A stretch of DNA of 64,000 bases from Ignavibacteriota bacterium (GCA_016218085.1 JACREY010000007.1:109618-173617); one strand, 5' to 3'; shown: positions 54,105 to 63,861, counted from the stretch's first letter. Numbers and translations are program-made. Notes: generated by a model from the letters alone, not told the origin.

Positions 54105-56528
54105 ATGATAAAAGAGATAATAAAAGAAGATTTTACAGGGCAGGATTCGGGTAAGGACAATAAGAACCTTTTACCGGAGGTTTTGCCGGTTTTGCCATTG
54201 AAAGACATTGTGCTTTTTCCGTTTACAATATTTCCGATACTTGCGGGCAGGGATTCGACAGTAAAGGCGATTAACACTTCGATAGATTCGGAGAAATACG
54301 TGCTGGTGGTTTCGCAGATAGACCCGAACATAGAGGAGACGACTCCCGAAAACCTTTACACGACGGGAACGATAGCAAAGATTTTGCAGGTGCTGAGACT
54401 GCCGAACGGTCTGATAAAAGTGCTGGTGGACGGAATGGTGCCGGCGAGAGTGACGAGGTTTCACACGGAAGAATACATTACAGCGGAAGTATCGGTGAAG
54501 TTCACGCATTACATAGAGGATACGCAGCTGGTAGCGCTGATAAGGCAGGCGACGAAACTGTTCACTGATTATGTTAACAAGAATCCTTCGATTCCGAATG
54601 AAACTCTGGTGGCGTATGAAAATATAAAGGAAGGCGACAGGAAGCTATATTACATAGCATCTACTTTGAATGTGGAGATAAAGAAAAAGCAGAGGATACT
54701 GGAGCTGGACGAGCTGACGAAGCAGTATTACGAAGTGATTTATTTATTACAGTCTGAACTGGAAGTGCTGAACATAGAGAAGGAAATAGATGCGAAGGTG
54801 CAGGCGGAGATGCAGAAGAACCAGAGAAGATTTATAGTTCAGGAGCAAATCAAAATTTTGCAGGAAGAGCTTGGCGAGGGATACGAAGCAGACCCGGAGC
54901 TGGTGAAGATGCGCGAGGACATAGAGAAAGCGGGAATGCCGGAAGCAATAAAGACAAAGGCGATGGAGGAATTCAACAAGATGAAGAAGACTCCGCCGAT
55001 GTCGCCTGATTTCGGAGTGATAAGAAATTATCTGGACTGGATGGTGAACGTGCCGTGGAATAAATTCACGAAGGATAATTTTGATTTGGAGAATGCAAAG
55101 AAGATTCTGGATGAAGACCATTATGACCTGGAAAAGCCGAAGGAAAGAATAATTGAGCTGATAGCGGTTTTGAAGATGCTGAAGGAAAAGAAACTGCACA
55201 CTTCACCCAAAGGACAGATACTTTGTTTAGTCGGTCCTCCGGGAGTGGGAAAGACATCGCTCGGTAAATCCATAGCGAGGGCGCTGAACAGGAAGTTCAC
55301 GAGGCTATCGGTAGGCGGAGTGAGGGATGAGGCTGAAATCCGCGGACACAGAAGAACATACATCGGTTCGATGCCCGGAAAGATAATACAGGCGATGAGA
55401 AAGACGGGTTCATCTAATCCCGTGATTTTGATAGACGAGATAGACAAGATGGGAAACGATTTCCGCGGTGACCCGGCGAGCGCAATGCTGGAGGTGCTGG
55501 ACCCGGAGCAGAACAATACTTTCAACGATCATTATTTAGACGTGGATTATGATTTATCGAATGTGCTTTTCATCACGACTGCAAACGTGCAGTACAACAT
55601 TCCCCTGCCGCTTCAGGACAGGATGGAAATAATAGAGATGAGAAGTTATCTTGATTTCGAGAAAACAGAAATTGCAAAGAGGCATATAATACCAAAGGAA
55701 ATAAAAGAGCACGGATTGAACGAAAAGGATATTGTTTTTCCTGATGAAATTATTCTGAAAATTATTCACGAGTACACGAAAGAAGCGGGAGTGAGAAGTA
55801 TGGAGAGGGAGATTTCTTCAATTATCAGAAAGATTACGAAAGATAAAGTTTCTGCAAAAGGAAAGAACAAAAAAAGCATTACGGTTTCGGAAGAGCTTGT
55901 AGAAAAATTTCTCGGCGTGCCTAAATACGAAAGCAGGACAACCGATAAGGACGGGAAGGCGAAGATTGGCTCTGTGTACGGGCTGGCGTGGACTTCGATG
56001 GGTGGTGATATTCTGAATGTAGACGTAACGATAATGAAAGGAACGAATAAATTCATTTTAACGGGACAGCTGGGCAATGTGATGAAAGAATCGGCTCAGG
56101 CGGGATTGTCTTACATTCGCTCGAATGCAAAAATATTCGGAATACCCGAAAATTATTTTAAGGATAAAGAAATTCACATTCACCTGCCCGAAGGAGCGAT
56201 TCCTAAAGACGGTCCATCAGCAGGTATTACGATGGTGATGGCAATGCTATCGGCAATTACCAAAAACCCTGCGCTAACAAACGTGGCAATGACAGGAGAG
56301 ATAACGCTGAGAGGAACTATACTGCCGATAGGCGGGCTGAATGAGAAGCTGCTTGCGGCGCTGAGGAGCGGGATAAAGACTGTATTAATTCCTAAAGAAA
56401 ACAAGAAGAACCTTATTGAAATTTCGAAAGACATAACGGAAAAACTGAATATTGTTACAATAGAAAAAATTGAAGATGCTGTGAAATACGTTTTCGGTAA
56501 ATCAAAAATTAATTTTAAGAAACAGTAA
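54105..56528 (+). CDS. lon: ATP-dependent protease Lon
   Basis: 807 aa cytosolic AAA+ serine protease that removes damaged and regulatory proteins. N-terminal LON domain (LPVLPLKDIVLFPFTIFPIL). Helical linker ending QEELGEGYEADPELVK. AAA+ module with Walker A LVGPPGVGKTSLGKSIAR, Walker B VILIDEIDKMGND and DPASAMLEVLDPEQN. Protease domain with catalytic Ser705 in PKDGPSAGITM and Lys748 in LPIGGLNEKLLAALR, 43 residues apart as in E. coli Lon. The start ATG is preceded by AGAAAGAAATTTA. Codon use is noticeably richer in CTG/GTG/GCG than the AT-rich neighbours. dnaX follows after 12 bases. Confidence 0.97.
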   Translation: MIKEIIKEDFTGQDSGKDNKNLLPEVLPVLPLKDIVLFPFTIFPILAGRDSTVKAINTSIDSEKYVLVVSQIDPNIEETTPENLYTTGTIAKILQVLRLPNGLIKVLVDGMVPARVTRFHTEEYITAEVSVKFTHYIEDTQLVALIRQATKLFTDYVNKNPSIPNETLVAYENIKEGDRKLYYIASTLNVEIKKKQRILELDELTKQYYEVIYLLQSELEVLNIEKEIDAKVQAEMQKNQRRFIVQEQIKILQEELGEGYEADPELVKMREDIEKAGMPEAIKTKAMEEFNKMKKTPPMSPDFGVIRNYLDWMVNVPWNKFTKDNFDLENAKKILDEDHYDLEKPKERIIELIAVLKMLKEKKLHTSPKGQILCLVGPPGVGKTSLGKSIARALNRKFTRLSVGGVRDEAEIRGHRRTYIGSMPGKIIQAMRKTGSSNPVILIDEIDKMGNDFRGDPASAMLEVLDPEQNNTFNDHYLDVDYDLSNVLFITTANVQYNIPLPLQDRMEIIEMRSYLDFEKTEIAKRHIIPKEIKEHGLNEKDIVFPDEIILKIIHEYTKEAGVRSMEREISSIIRKITKDKVSAKGKNKKSITVSEELVEKFLGVPKYESRTTDKDGKAKIGSVYGLAWTSMGGDILNVDVTIMKGTNKFILTGQLGNVMKESAQAGLSYIRSNAKIFGIPENYFKDKEIHIHLPEGAIPKDGPSAGITMVMAMLSAITKNPALTNVAMTGEITLRGTILPIGGLNEKLLAALRSGIKTVLIPKENKKNLIEISKDITEKLNIVTIEKIEDAVKYVFGKSKINFKKQ

Positions 56529-56540
56529 AAGATTTTATAA

Positions 56541-57812
56541 ATGTCAGAATACAAAGTATCAGCATTAAAGTACAGGCCGCAGAATTATGCGGATGTATGC
56601 TCACAGGAATTCGTGACGCAGACACTGAAGAATGCAAAGTTGAAGGAGAAGATAGCTCATTCTTATCTGCTAAGCGGTCCGAGGGGAGTCGGGAAGACAA
56701 CGATAGCGAGAATTTTCGCAAAGGCGCTGAACTGCACGAATTCAAAAGAAGGCGAGCCGTGCAATGAGTGCGAATCCTGCAAAGAGATTACAAAGTGCGT
56801 GCATCCTGATGTATTCGAGCTCGATGCGGCATCGAACCGCGGGATAGACGATGTGCGTGCGATACAGGATGCGGCAAAATATGCTCCGCTGAAAGCGAAA
56901 TACAAATTCTTTATCGTGGATGAAGTTCACATGCTGACGCTTCAGGCATTCAATGCAATGCTGAAAATCCTTGAAGAGCCGCCGGAGTATTTGATTTTTA
57001 TTTTAGCAACGACAAATCCCGAAAAAATTCCGCAGACAATTTTAAGCCGCTGCCAGAGATTTGCACTACATAAATTAAAGATTACCGAGATTTCTGCACA
57101 GCTGAAAAAAATAGCAGAACTTGAAAAAATTAAAATTGATGAGGAATCGCTTTTCCTGATTGCAAAGCTGGGAGACGGGGCGCTTAGGGATTCTCTGGGA
57201 ATATTCGATATGGCGGTTTCTTATTGCGGAAACGAAATCAATCACAATGAGCTTAAAGGTTTTTTGAACCTGCCTGATAAGGAAATTTATTTTAATGTAT
57301 CGGGATACATAAAAAATGAAAATGCGAAAGAGCTTTTGAATTACCTGAACTATCTTCAGGATCACGGATTCGATTTGCAGACCTTTTACAACGGGCTTAC
57401 GGAGCACTTCAGGAACATACTCGTGATAAAAACAACGGGAAAACCTGAATTGCTGGATGAATCGGATTTCATTAAGAAGAGATATGTGGAAGAAGCGGCT
57501 AACTTCACGCTGGAGCAGGCTCTCAGGATATTGAAAATAGTTTTTGACAACGAAACAAGATATAAATACTCCGCGAATCAGAAGATTTTGCTTGAATCGA
57601 TGCTGGTGGAAATCTGCAGGGTGAACAAGGAAGTGGTGGATTTATCGGAATTGATTGCGGGATTGGAGGCGCTCAAAAAAAAAAGTCCTGATTTAGGAGA
57701 GGCTCATATTCGAATTAACACGGCAAAGCCGGTTGAAAAAATAAAAACAGAAAGCGAACTTGAAAAACATCTGAAGGAATTATTCGATGCGGAAGAGTTC
57801 AAAATGGAATAG
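56541..57812 (+). CDS. dnaX: DNA polymerase III gamma subunit (short DnaX)
   Basis: 423 aa clamp-loader ATPase. N-terminal SALKYRPQNYADVCSQEFVT, Walker A LSGPRGVGKTTIARIFAKAL, zinc-module Cys residues in CTNSKEG, CNECESCKEI and KC, Walker B FFIVDEVHMLTLQAFNAMLK, and sensor LATTNPEKIPQTILSRCQRF. Domain III continues to about residue 365 and a short charged end follows. The long tau-specific C-terminus that binds DnaB and the polymerase alpha subunit in E. coli (643 aa) is missing, so only a gamma-like form is encoded. Located between lon and speB with a 3-base gap to the latter. Confidence 0.92.
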   Translation: MSEYKVSALKYRPQNYADVCSQEFVTQTLKNAKLKEKIAHSYLLSGPRGVGKTTIARIFAKALNCTNSKEGEPCNECESCKEITKCVHPDVFELDAASNRGIDDVRAIQDAAKYAPLKAKYKFFIVDEVHMLTLQAFNAMLKILEEPPEYLIFILATTNPEKIPQTILSRCQRFALHKLKITEISAQLKKIAELEKIKIDEESLFLIAKLGDGALRDSLGIFDMAVSYCGNEINHNELKGFLNLPDKEIYFNVSGYIKNENAKELLNYLNYLQDHGFDLQTFYNGLTEHFRNILVIKTTGKPELLDESDFIKKRYVEEAANFTLEQALRILKIVFDNETRYKYSANQKILLESMLVEICRVNKEVVDLSELIAGLEALKKKSPDLGEAHIRINTAKPVEKIKTESELEKHLKELFDAEEFKME

Positions 57813-57815
57813 TAA

Positions 57816-58703
57816 ATGAAGTATTACGGATTAAAGAAAAATTTTCTTATGATTGAAGAGGAATATTCCTCTTATGAAAAATCAAAGATTGCAATTCTCC
57901 CGGTTCCATACGAGGCAACAACTTCATACGGAAAAGGCACGGGCAAAGGACCGGAAGGAATACTGAATGCATCACACTTCGTGGAATTTTTCGATGAAGA
58001 GATGAACAGAGAGTTGTGTTTTGAAAAAGGAATTTGCTCGCTTTATGCTCTCGATATGAAGGGAAAGAAGGGAAAACCTGCTCTGGACTTCATTTACAGG
58101 CAAGTAGTGGATTTGATTAAAGATAATAAATTCGTGGTAACGCTTGGCGGAGAGCATACCATTTCCACCGCTCCGATAAAAGCGCACTTCGATAATTTCA
58201 AAAATATATCCGTGCTGCATTTTGATGCGCATTCGGATTTAAGGGATGAATACGAGGGGACCAAATATTCGCACGCGTGCTTTGCCGCGAGGGTGGCGGA
58301 GTTCACGACTGACATTACACAGGTTGGGATAAGGGCGCAGTGCATAGAGGAATATAAATTCATAAAAGAAAAAAAGATTAGAACTTTTTACTCATACGAA
58401 ATTCACAACGGGAAATACGGAAAGAACTGGGACGACAGGGTATTAGATACATTGAAGAAAAATGTTTATGTAACCTTTGATGTGGATTATTTTGACCCTT
58501 CCATAATGCCTTCGACAGGCACACCTGAGCCGGATGGTTTTCTCTGGAGCGAGACTTTAAGATTATTAAAAAAACTCGGGAAAAGAAAAAACGTTGTAGG
58601 ATTCGATGTAGTGGAACTCGCACCCGTAAAGGACTTCCCCTATCCTGATTTTCTTACTGCGAAACTTGTTTACAAAATGCTGAATTATTTTATAAAGAAA
58701 TGA
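57816..58703 (+). CDS. speB: Agmatinase
   Basis: 295 aa Mn-dependent ureohydrolase converting agmatine to putrescine and urea. Metal-ligand motifs: GGEHT, FDAHSDLRDEYEG, and FDVDYFDPSIMPSTGTPEPDG, where the PSxxPGTGTPEPGG family string has Ser-Thr-Gly variants. SATSYGKGTG-like YEATTSYGKGTGKGPEGIL lies near the start. Family choice over arginase is from these motifs, but substrate specificity is inferred. Overlaps nth by 4 bases at its end. Supplies putrescine, which fits the deoxyhypusine-synthase-like polyamine gene elsewhere in the window. Confidence 0.88.
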   Translation: MKYYGLKKNFLMIEEEYSSYEKSKIAILPVPYEATTSYGKGTGKGPEGILNASHFVEFFDEEMNRELCFEKGICSLYALDMKGKKGKPALDFIYRQVVDLIKDNKFVVTLGGEHTISTAPIKAHFDNFKNISVLHFDAHSDLRDEYEGTKYSHACFAARVAEFTTDITQVGIRAQCIEEYKFIKEKKIRTFYSYEIHNGKYGKNWDDRVLDTLKKNVYVTFDVDYFDPSIMPSTGTPEPDGFLWSETLRLLKKLGKRKNVVGFDVVELAPVKDFPYPDFLTAKLVYKMLNYFIKK

Positions 58704-59374
58704 ATAAAGCACAATTAATAAAACGGGTAGAGGATATTTTAAAGATTCTAAACAGAGAATATCCCGAAGCAAGAACACATCTTGATTTTAGTTCGCCTTT
58801 CGAGCTTCTTGTATCTACTGTGCTGGCGGCGCAGTGCACGGATGTAAGGATCAATTTAGTAATGCCTCCGCTTTATAAAAAAATATACAAGGGACCAAAA
58901 GATATTTTAAAAGACGGGATAGAAAATTTTACAAATAACATTAAGTCCATTACATTTTTCAACAGCAAGGCAAAATCCATTATCGGGATGTGCGAAATGC
59001 TGGTGAATGATTTCGGCGGCAAGGTACCGGGCACGATAGAAGAGCTGACAAAGCTCCCGGGAGTCGGTAGAAAATCCGCAAGCGTGGTACTGGGAAACTG
59101 CTTCGGACAGAAAGATGTAATAATTGTAGATACGCACCTGAAGCGGGTTTCAGGCAGGCTTGGACTGATTGAAAACGATAATCCTGAAAAGATTGAAACG
59201 GAGCTTAAAGAAATCGTTCCATCCGAACAGCAGTACAATTACTCGCTAAAAATCGGTGAGCACGGCAGGGTGATTTGCGATGCAAAGAAACCGAAATGCG
59301 AAGAGTGTTTTTTAAATAATATATGCCCATCAAAAAATTTATTAACCAAACAAAACAAGAAAGCCAAGAAGTGA
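58700..59374 (+). CDS. nth: Endonuclease III (DNA glycosylase/AP lyase)
   Basis: 224 aa base-excision-repair enzyme removing oxidised pyrimidines. HhH motif ELTKLPGVGRKSASVVLG with the catalytic Lys, catalytic Asp in IIVDTHLKRVSGRLGL, and the [4Fe-4S] ligands in CDAKKPKCEECFLNNIC, exact C-x6-C-x2-C-x5-C spacing. Length is normal, with a basic tail (KQNKKAKK). Start ATG overlaps the speB stop (ATGA). kdsC starts at or before its stop. Confidence 0.95.
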   Translation: MNKAQLIKRVEDILKILNREYPEARTHLDFSSPFELLVSTVLAAQCTDVRINLVMPPLYKKIYKGPKDILKDGIENFTNNIKSITFFNSKAKSIIGMCEMLVNDFGGKVPGTIEELTKLPGVGRKSASVVLGNCFGQKDVIIVDTHLKRVSGRLGLIENDNPEKIETELKEIVPSEQQYNYSLKIGEHGRVICDAKKPKCEECFLNNICPSKNLLTKQNKKAKK

Positions 59375-59868
59375 AGAAGAAAAAACCTGTTTTATCGAAA
59401 ATAAAATTTCTATTAATGGACATGGACGGATGTCTTACGACCGGGCACATTATTTTCTCGAGTACCGGTGAAGATATAAAAATGTTCCACACGCACGACG
59501 GATACGGTATTACGCGCGGACGGCAATTCGGAATTAAGTTCGCAGTGATTAGCGGAATGGGCTCTAAGGTAAACAGACTTCGTGTTGAAAGACTGAAAAT
59601 TGATTACCTGTTTGAAAATATAGACGATAAAAGGGAACCGTATGAAGAATTAAAGAAAAAATTCAATTTGAAAGATGAGAACTTCGCATACATCGGCGAT
59701 GATGAATTCGATATTCCCCTGTTAAAGGAAGTCGGATTTGCTTGCTGTCCGAATAATGCAATGGCAGAGGTTAAAAAGCACGTTCATTATGTCTGCAAGA
59801 AAAACGGCGGTGAAGGCGCAGTAAGGGAAATAATTGACAAAATTCTGAAAGCAAAAAAATTAATTTAA
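59371..59868 (+). CDS. kdsC: KDO-8-phosphate phosphatase (HAD, KdsC-type)
   Basis: HAD-superfamily C0 phosphatase that removes phosphate from KDO-8-P in lipopolysaccharide core synthesis. Motif I FLLMDMDGCLTTGHIIF, motif II FAVISGMGS, Lys-containing RREPYEELKKKF region, and motif IV YIGDDEFDIPLL with CCPNNAMAEVKKHVHYV typical of KdsC. An ATG further upstream at 59323 would add 16 residues inside nth. I prefer the GTG at 59371, which gives a GTGA overlap with the nth stop and a 165-aa protein of the usual size. It is co-transcribed with nth; the substrate assignment is from family motifs. Confidence 0.85.
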   Translation: MKKKKPVLSKIKFLLMDMDGCLTTGHIIFSSTGEDIKMFHTHDGYGITRGRQFGIKFAVISGMGSKVNRLRVERLKIDYLFENIDDKREPYEELKKKFNLKDENFAYIGDDEFDIPLLKEVGFACCPNNAMAEVKKHVHYVCKKNGGEGAVREIIDKILKAKKLI

Positions 59869-59904
59869 TAATTCAAAAATATTTAACAATTTAATACAGG
59901 AAAT

Positions 59905-61119
59905 ATGGATACAAAGAATCTGAAGTTCACGTCAAAGTTAATACACGGAGGCGGTTACAAAAGTAAATTAGGTGAAGTAAACGTACCGATATACCAGTCA
60001 TCGACATTCGAATTTGAAAGTGCTGAAGAAGGCGCAAGATGCTTTAACGGTGAAAGCAACGGATACATTTATACACGTCTGGGCAATCCGACAATCAACG
60101 TACTCGAAAGAACAGTAGCCGACCTCGAAAAAGGTTTCGGCGGAATAGCAACAAGCTCGGGAATGGGCGCAGTCTCTACTATTTATATGGCGCTGCTCAG
60201 CAAGGGCGACCATATGATTAGTTCGGATGCGGTTTACGGCCCGTCGAGAGGATTGATGGAAGACCACTTTTCGAGATTTGGAGTTGAATCTACATACGTT
60301 GATACTTCAAATTTAGAAGAAATAAAAAAAGCAATCAAACCCAATACAAAAGTTTTATATATAGAAACGCCTGCCAATCCTACAATCTCGATTACAGATT
60401 TGAAAGCCTGCAGTGAGATTGCAAAGAAACATAACTTGCTATTGGTAGTTGATAACACTTTCTCAAGCCCGTATTTGCAGAGACCTATAGAGTTTGGAGC
60501 AGATGTTGTTTTTCATTCAATCACAAAATTTATCAACGGTCACGCAGATGTAGTCGGTGGAATAATTGTTGTAAAAGAAGAAGCGCTTTATAAAAAAATA
60601 AGAAGCATGATGATTTCTATGGGGTGTAACATGGACCCGCATCAGGCATACTTAGTTATAAGAGGTTTAAAAACTTTAAGTCTAAGGGTAGAGCGCGCAC
60701 AGGAAAACGCAATGAAGATTGCCAATTGGCTCGAAAAACATACGAAAGTGGAATGGATAAAATATCCCGGACTCAAGTCACATCCGCAGCACGAGATTGC
60801 AAAAAAGCAGATGGACGGATTCGGCTCAATGATTAGCTTCGGTCTTAAAGGCGGACTGGAAGCGGGAAGAGTGATGATGAATAATGTTAAGCTTGCCATC
60901 CTTGCAGTTTCGCTTGGAGGAGTGGAAACGCTTATAGAGCATCCGGCTTCTATGACACATTCAAAAGTCTCTGCAGAAGACAAGAAGAAAGCAGGCATAA
61001 GCGACGGACTTGTAAGACTGGCTGTTGGTATCGAAGATGTTGAAGATATAATTGCAGACCTCGAGCAAGCATTATCTAAAGTTAAATTATGGATTAAAGA
61101 TTGGAAAATTGAAGATTGA
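59905..61119 (+). CDS. PLP-dependent trans-sulfuration enzyme (methionine gamma-lyase-like)
   Basis: 404 aa Cys/Met metabolism fold. N-terminal TSKLIHGGG then VPIYQSSTFEF and YTRLGNPTINVLERTVADLE. SSGMGAVSTIYMALL lines the PLP phosphate site, YGPSRGLMEDHF follows it, and the PLP-lysine motif is FHSITKFINGHADVVGG. SHPQHEIAKKQMDGFG and the C-terminal GGVETLIEHPASMTHSKVS are typical. The position holding Cys116 in Pseudomonas methionine gamma-lyase (YGCT) is Pro here (YGPS), so I leave open methionine gamma-lyase, cystathionine gamma-synthase or gamma-lyase. A strong terminator follows. Confidence 0.85.
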   Translation: MDTKNLKFTSKLIHGGGYKSKLGEVNVPIYQSSTFEFESAEEGARCFNGESNGYIYTRLGNPTINVLERTVADLEKGFGGIATSSGMGAVSTIYMALLSKGDHMISSDAVYGPSRGLMEDHFSRFGVESTYVDTSNLEEIKKAIKPNTKVLYIETPANPTISITDLKACSEIAKKHNLLLVVDNTFSSPYLQRPIEFGADVVFHSITKFINGHADVVGGIIVVKEEALYKKIRSMMISMGCNMDPHQAYLVIRGLKTLSLRVERAQENAMKIANWLEKHTKVEWIKYPGLKSHPQHEIAKKQMDGFGSMISFGLKGGLEAGRVMMNNVKLAILAVSLGGVETLIEHPASMTHSKVSAEDKKKAGISDGLVRLAVGIEDVEDIIADLEQALSKVKLWIKDWKIED

Positions 61120-61154
61120 AAATCTAAAACGGTACTTTTAAATAAAATTTTTTA

Positions 61155-61194
61155 TTATAAGATTGCGGCTATTGCTACAATCTTATAATTTTTT
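61155..61194 (+). terminator. Rho-independent terminator after the gamma-lyase-family gene
   Basis: Arms TTATAAGATTG (61155-61165) and CAATCTTATAA (61178-61188) give an 11-bp stem with a 12-base loop, then TTTTTTC. It ends the lon-to-gamma-lyase gene run. Confidence 0.88.
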
Positions 61195-61224
61195 CTTAAA
61201 AATCTTAAGAATCTTACAAATCTT

Positions 61225-61671
61225 ATGAATCAAGGCACCGATAAATTCATGCATGCGGCAATTGAGGAGGCAAGAAAAGGACTGGCAGAAGGAGGCATTC
61301 CAATCGGCTCCGTACTTGTAAAAAACGGTAAGATTATCGGGCATGGGCACAACAAGCGCGTTCAGGAATTAAATCCGATTCTTCACGCAGAAATTGACTG
61401 TCTCCAGAATGCAGGCAGAATAGGCACTTACAAGGACACGATTTTATATTCAACTTTGATGCCGTGCTATCTATGTTCAGGAGCAATTGTTCAATTCGGA
61501 ATAAAAAAAGTTTATGCGGGTGAATCGGAAACTTTTCCCGGAGGAAAAGAATTTATGGAATCGCACGGAGTGGAAGTGATAAACCTTGACCTCGAAGAAT
61601 GCAAAGAGCTGATGAAAAATTTCATTAAAAATAATCCCGTACTCTGGAACGAAGACATAGGTGAATTATAA
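61225..61671 (+). CDS. Yeast-type cytosine/nucleoside deaminase
   Basis: 148 aa zinc deaminase. Zinc site: His54 and catalytic Glu56 in PILHAEIDCLQNAG, Cys81 and Cys84 in MPCYLCSGAIVQFGIKKVYA. Past the core it follows yeast cytosine deaminase (Fcy1) in order: GESETFPGGKEFMESHGVEV, then a helix and the end NNPVLWNEDIGEL, where Fcy1 ends ...FEDIGE. Bacterial cytosine deaminase CodA is an unrelated amidohydrolase. So this fungal-type enzyme probably deaminates cytosine in pyrimidine salvage. Guanine or other nucleobase deamination is the alternative. A terminator precedes it; recG follows after 20 bases. Confidence 0.85.
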   Translation: MNQGTDKFMHAAIEEARKGLAEGGIPIGSVLVKNGKIIGHGHNKRVQELNPILHAEIDCLQNAGRIGTYKDTILYSTLMPCYLCSGAIVQFGIKKVYAGESETFPGGKEFMESHGVEVINLDLEECKELMKNFIKNNPVLWNEDIGEL

Positions 61672-61691
61672 ATTAAAATAATCCCGAAGCT

Positions 61692-63803
61692 TTGGACATA
61701 AAATACTTAAAAGGTGTAGGCGAAAAGCGTGCGGCAGCTTTTAAAGCTATCGGGATAGACCGTCTCGAAGATTTCCTTAATTTCATTCCGAGAATTTACC
61801 TTAAAAAAGTTACCATCCGCGAGTTAAGAAATTACTTCGGCGAGAATGTAGTGATTTACGGAAAAGTTGTAGACGTGGAGTATCCGCAGAAAAAGCAGCA
61901 GCCGCTAAAAATATTTCTCAATGACAGCACAGGAACAACAGAAATTCCTTTCTTCGGCAAAAGCGAATTCCGCTCGAAGCAGTTCCGCCTTAATGATAAT
62001 TATATTTTCTGGGGAAAGGTGGATGAGGGTTTCGGATTTTCAAAGTACAAGTTGAATTACCGCGACCATCTGAAAATAGATAACCTGGAAAAGAATGATT
62101 TAGACTTTATGAAATTCCCCTACTTCCCTGTTTACGAGCTTTCAGGCGAATTGAAAAAAACGTGGATACGTCCCCTGCTGTTATCGAAGATAGTTTACAA
62201 TGCTTTTTCTTCGATGCTGAAAGAAAATCCGAATCTGACAGATGAAACTCTCCCTCCCTATATAATCGAAGGAGCAAATCTTCCGCAGAAAAAAGAATCC
62301 ATACTCCGCATAAATTTTCCTTTGAAATTCGAAGATGTGGAAGAAGCAAGAAAGCGGCTTGCATTCGAAGAGCTTTTCTATCTTCAATTAATTTTTGCAC
62401 TTAAAAAACGAAGCATTAAAAATGAAGTAAAAGGAATTTCTTTCACAAAAGATATTACGAAGTTAAAATCAGATTTTCTGAAAGCCTGCGGATTCGATTT
62501 AACAAAGGCGCAGGAGAAAGTGATAAATGAAATTCACGCGGATATGAAATCCGAAAGCGTGATGAACAGGCTTTTGCAGGGCGATGTGGGAAGCGGAAAA
62601 ACGATTGTCTCCATTTTTGCAATGCTGGCGGCGGTGCACAATGGCTACCAGTCAGCAATAATGTGTCCGACCGAAATCCTTGCCGAGCAGCACTACTCAA
62701 CGATTACGGCGTTCGTGAATAAGTATAATGAAATTTCAGGCGAAAACATAAAGACGACAATTCTCATCGGCGGGCAGAAGAAAAAACTCCGCGAGGAACT
62801 GCTTCAGGACATCAGGCTCGGCAATACGAATATCATAATCGGCACTCACGCACTCATTCAGGAAAAAGTTGAATACAAAAATCTCGGCTTCGTTGTGATA
62901 GACGAGCAGCACAAGTTCGGCGTAATGCAGAGGGCAAAGCTGAAAGAAAAAGGCTTGAATCCCGACGTGCTTGTGATGACGGCGACTCCGATTCCGAGGA
63001 CGCTTTCACTCACTTATTACGGCGACCTGGATGTATCAATTATAGATGAACTACCGGGCAACAGAAAACCCATCAAGACTTTCCTGCGGACTGATAGCGA
63101 CAAGCAGAATATTTATAAATTTGTGAAAGAAGAAATCGATAAGGGCAGGCAGGCATATATTATTTATCCGCTGATAGAAGAATCCGAAAAGCTCGACCTG
63201 AAATCCGCTGAAGAGAATTACAAAATTTTGAAAGACAGGGATTTCAAAGAATACAATGTCGGGATGATACACGGCAGGATTTTTTCTTATGAAAAAGATG
63301 AAGTGATGCAGAATTTCAAAGATAAAAAAATAAACGTTCTGGTTTCCACTACCGTAATCGAAGTCGGTATAGACATACCCAATGCAACTATTATGATAAT
63401 CGAGGAAGCGCAGAGGTTCGGGCTTTCCCAGCTGCACCAGCTTCGCGGGCGCGTTGGGCGCGGCGCGGAGCAGTCATTCTGCGTGCTGATTGCAAAAAAT
63501 CTGGATGATGTATCGGAGAAAAGACTGAATACGCTTTGCGAAACCACGGACGGATTTTTGATTGCGGAAACCGATATGGAAATCCGCGGCCCGGGAGAGT
63601 TTTTCGGAACACGGCAGTCGGGAATATTAAATTTCTCCTGCACAGATTTAAACAAAGACAAACAGCTCCTCAACCGCGCGAGGGATATAGCGTTTAATTT
63701 AATCGCCTCCGACCCCCAGCTCCGCAAACCCGAGAATGAGATTATAAAAAAATTTTTTTCGGAGAATTTCAAGGATGCGGTGTACCTGATGGGAGTAGCG
63801 TAA
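61692..63803 (+). CDS. recG: ATP-dependent DNA helicase RecG
   Basis: 703 aa, normal length. N-terminal wedge domain preceded by YLKGVGEKRAAAFKAIGIDR. Helicase motifs: Walker A NRLLQGDVGSGKTIVSIFAM, VVIDEQHKFGVMQRAKL, VLVMTATPIPRTLSLTYYGD, and VLVSTTVIEVGIDIPNATIM then GLSQLHQLRGRVGRG. TRG-region GPGEFFGTRQSGIL follows. RecG remodels stalled forks. The start is TTG at 61692; an in-frame TAA lies 18 bases upstream with no other start between, which decides it. It ends shortly before hairpin repeats. Confidence 0.95.
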   Translation: MDIKYLKGVGEKRAAAFKAIGIDRLEDFLNFIPRIYLKKVTIRELRNYFGENVVIYGKVVDVEYPQKKQQPLKIFLNDSTGTTEIPFFGKSEFRSKQFRLNDNYIFWGKVDEGFGFSKYKLNYRDHLKIDNLEKNDLDFMKFPYFPVYELSGELKKTWIRPLLLSKIVYNAFSSMLKENPNLTDETLPPYIIEGANLPQKKESILRINFPLKFEDVEEARKRLAFEELFYLQLIFALKKRSIKNEVKGISFTKDITKLKSDFLKACGFDLTKAQEKVINEIHADMKSESVMNRLLQGDVGSGKTIVSIFAMLAAVHNGYQSAIMCPTEILAEQHYSTITAFVNKYNEISGENIKTTILIGGQKKKLREELLQDIRLGNTNIIIGTHALIQEKVEYKNLGFVVIDEQHKFGVMQRAKLKEKGLNPDVLVMTATPIPRTLSLTYYGDLDVSIIDELPGNRKPIKTFLRTDSDKQNIYKFVKEEIDKGRQAYIIYPLIEESEKLDLKSAEENYKILKDRDFKEYNVGMIHGRIFSYEKDEVMQNFKDKKINVLVSTTVIEVGIDIPNATIMIIEEAQRFGLSQLHQLRGRVGRGAEQSFCVLIAKNLDDVSEKRLNTLCETTDGFLIAETDMEIRGPGEFFGTRQSGILNFSCTDLNKDKQLLNRARDIAFNLIASDPQLRKPENEIIKKFFSENFKDAVYLMGVA

Positions 63804-63861
63804 GAGCAATTATGAATTATGAATGCTGAATTTTGAATGATAAGAGCAAGAGCGTATTGGG

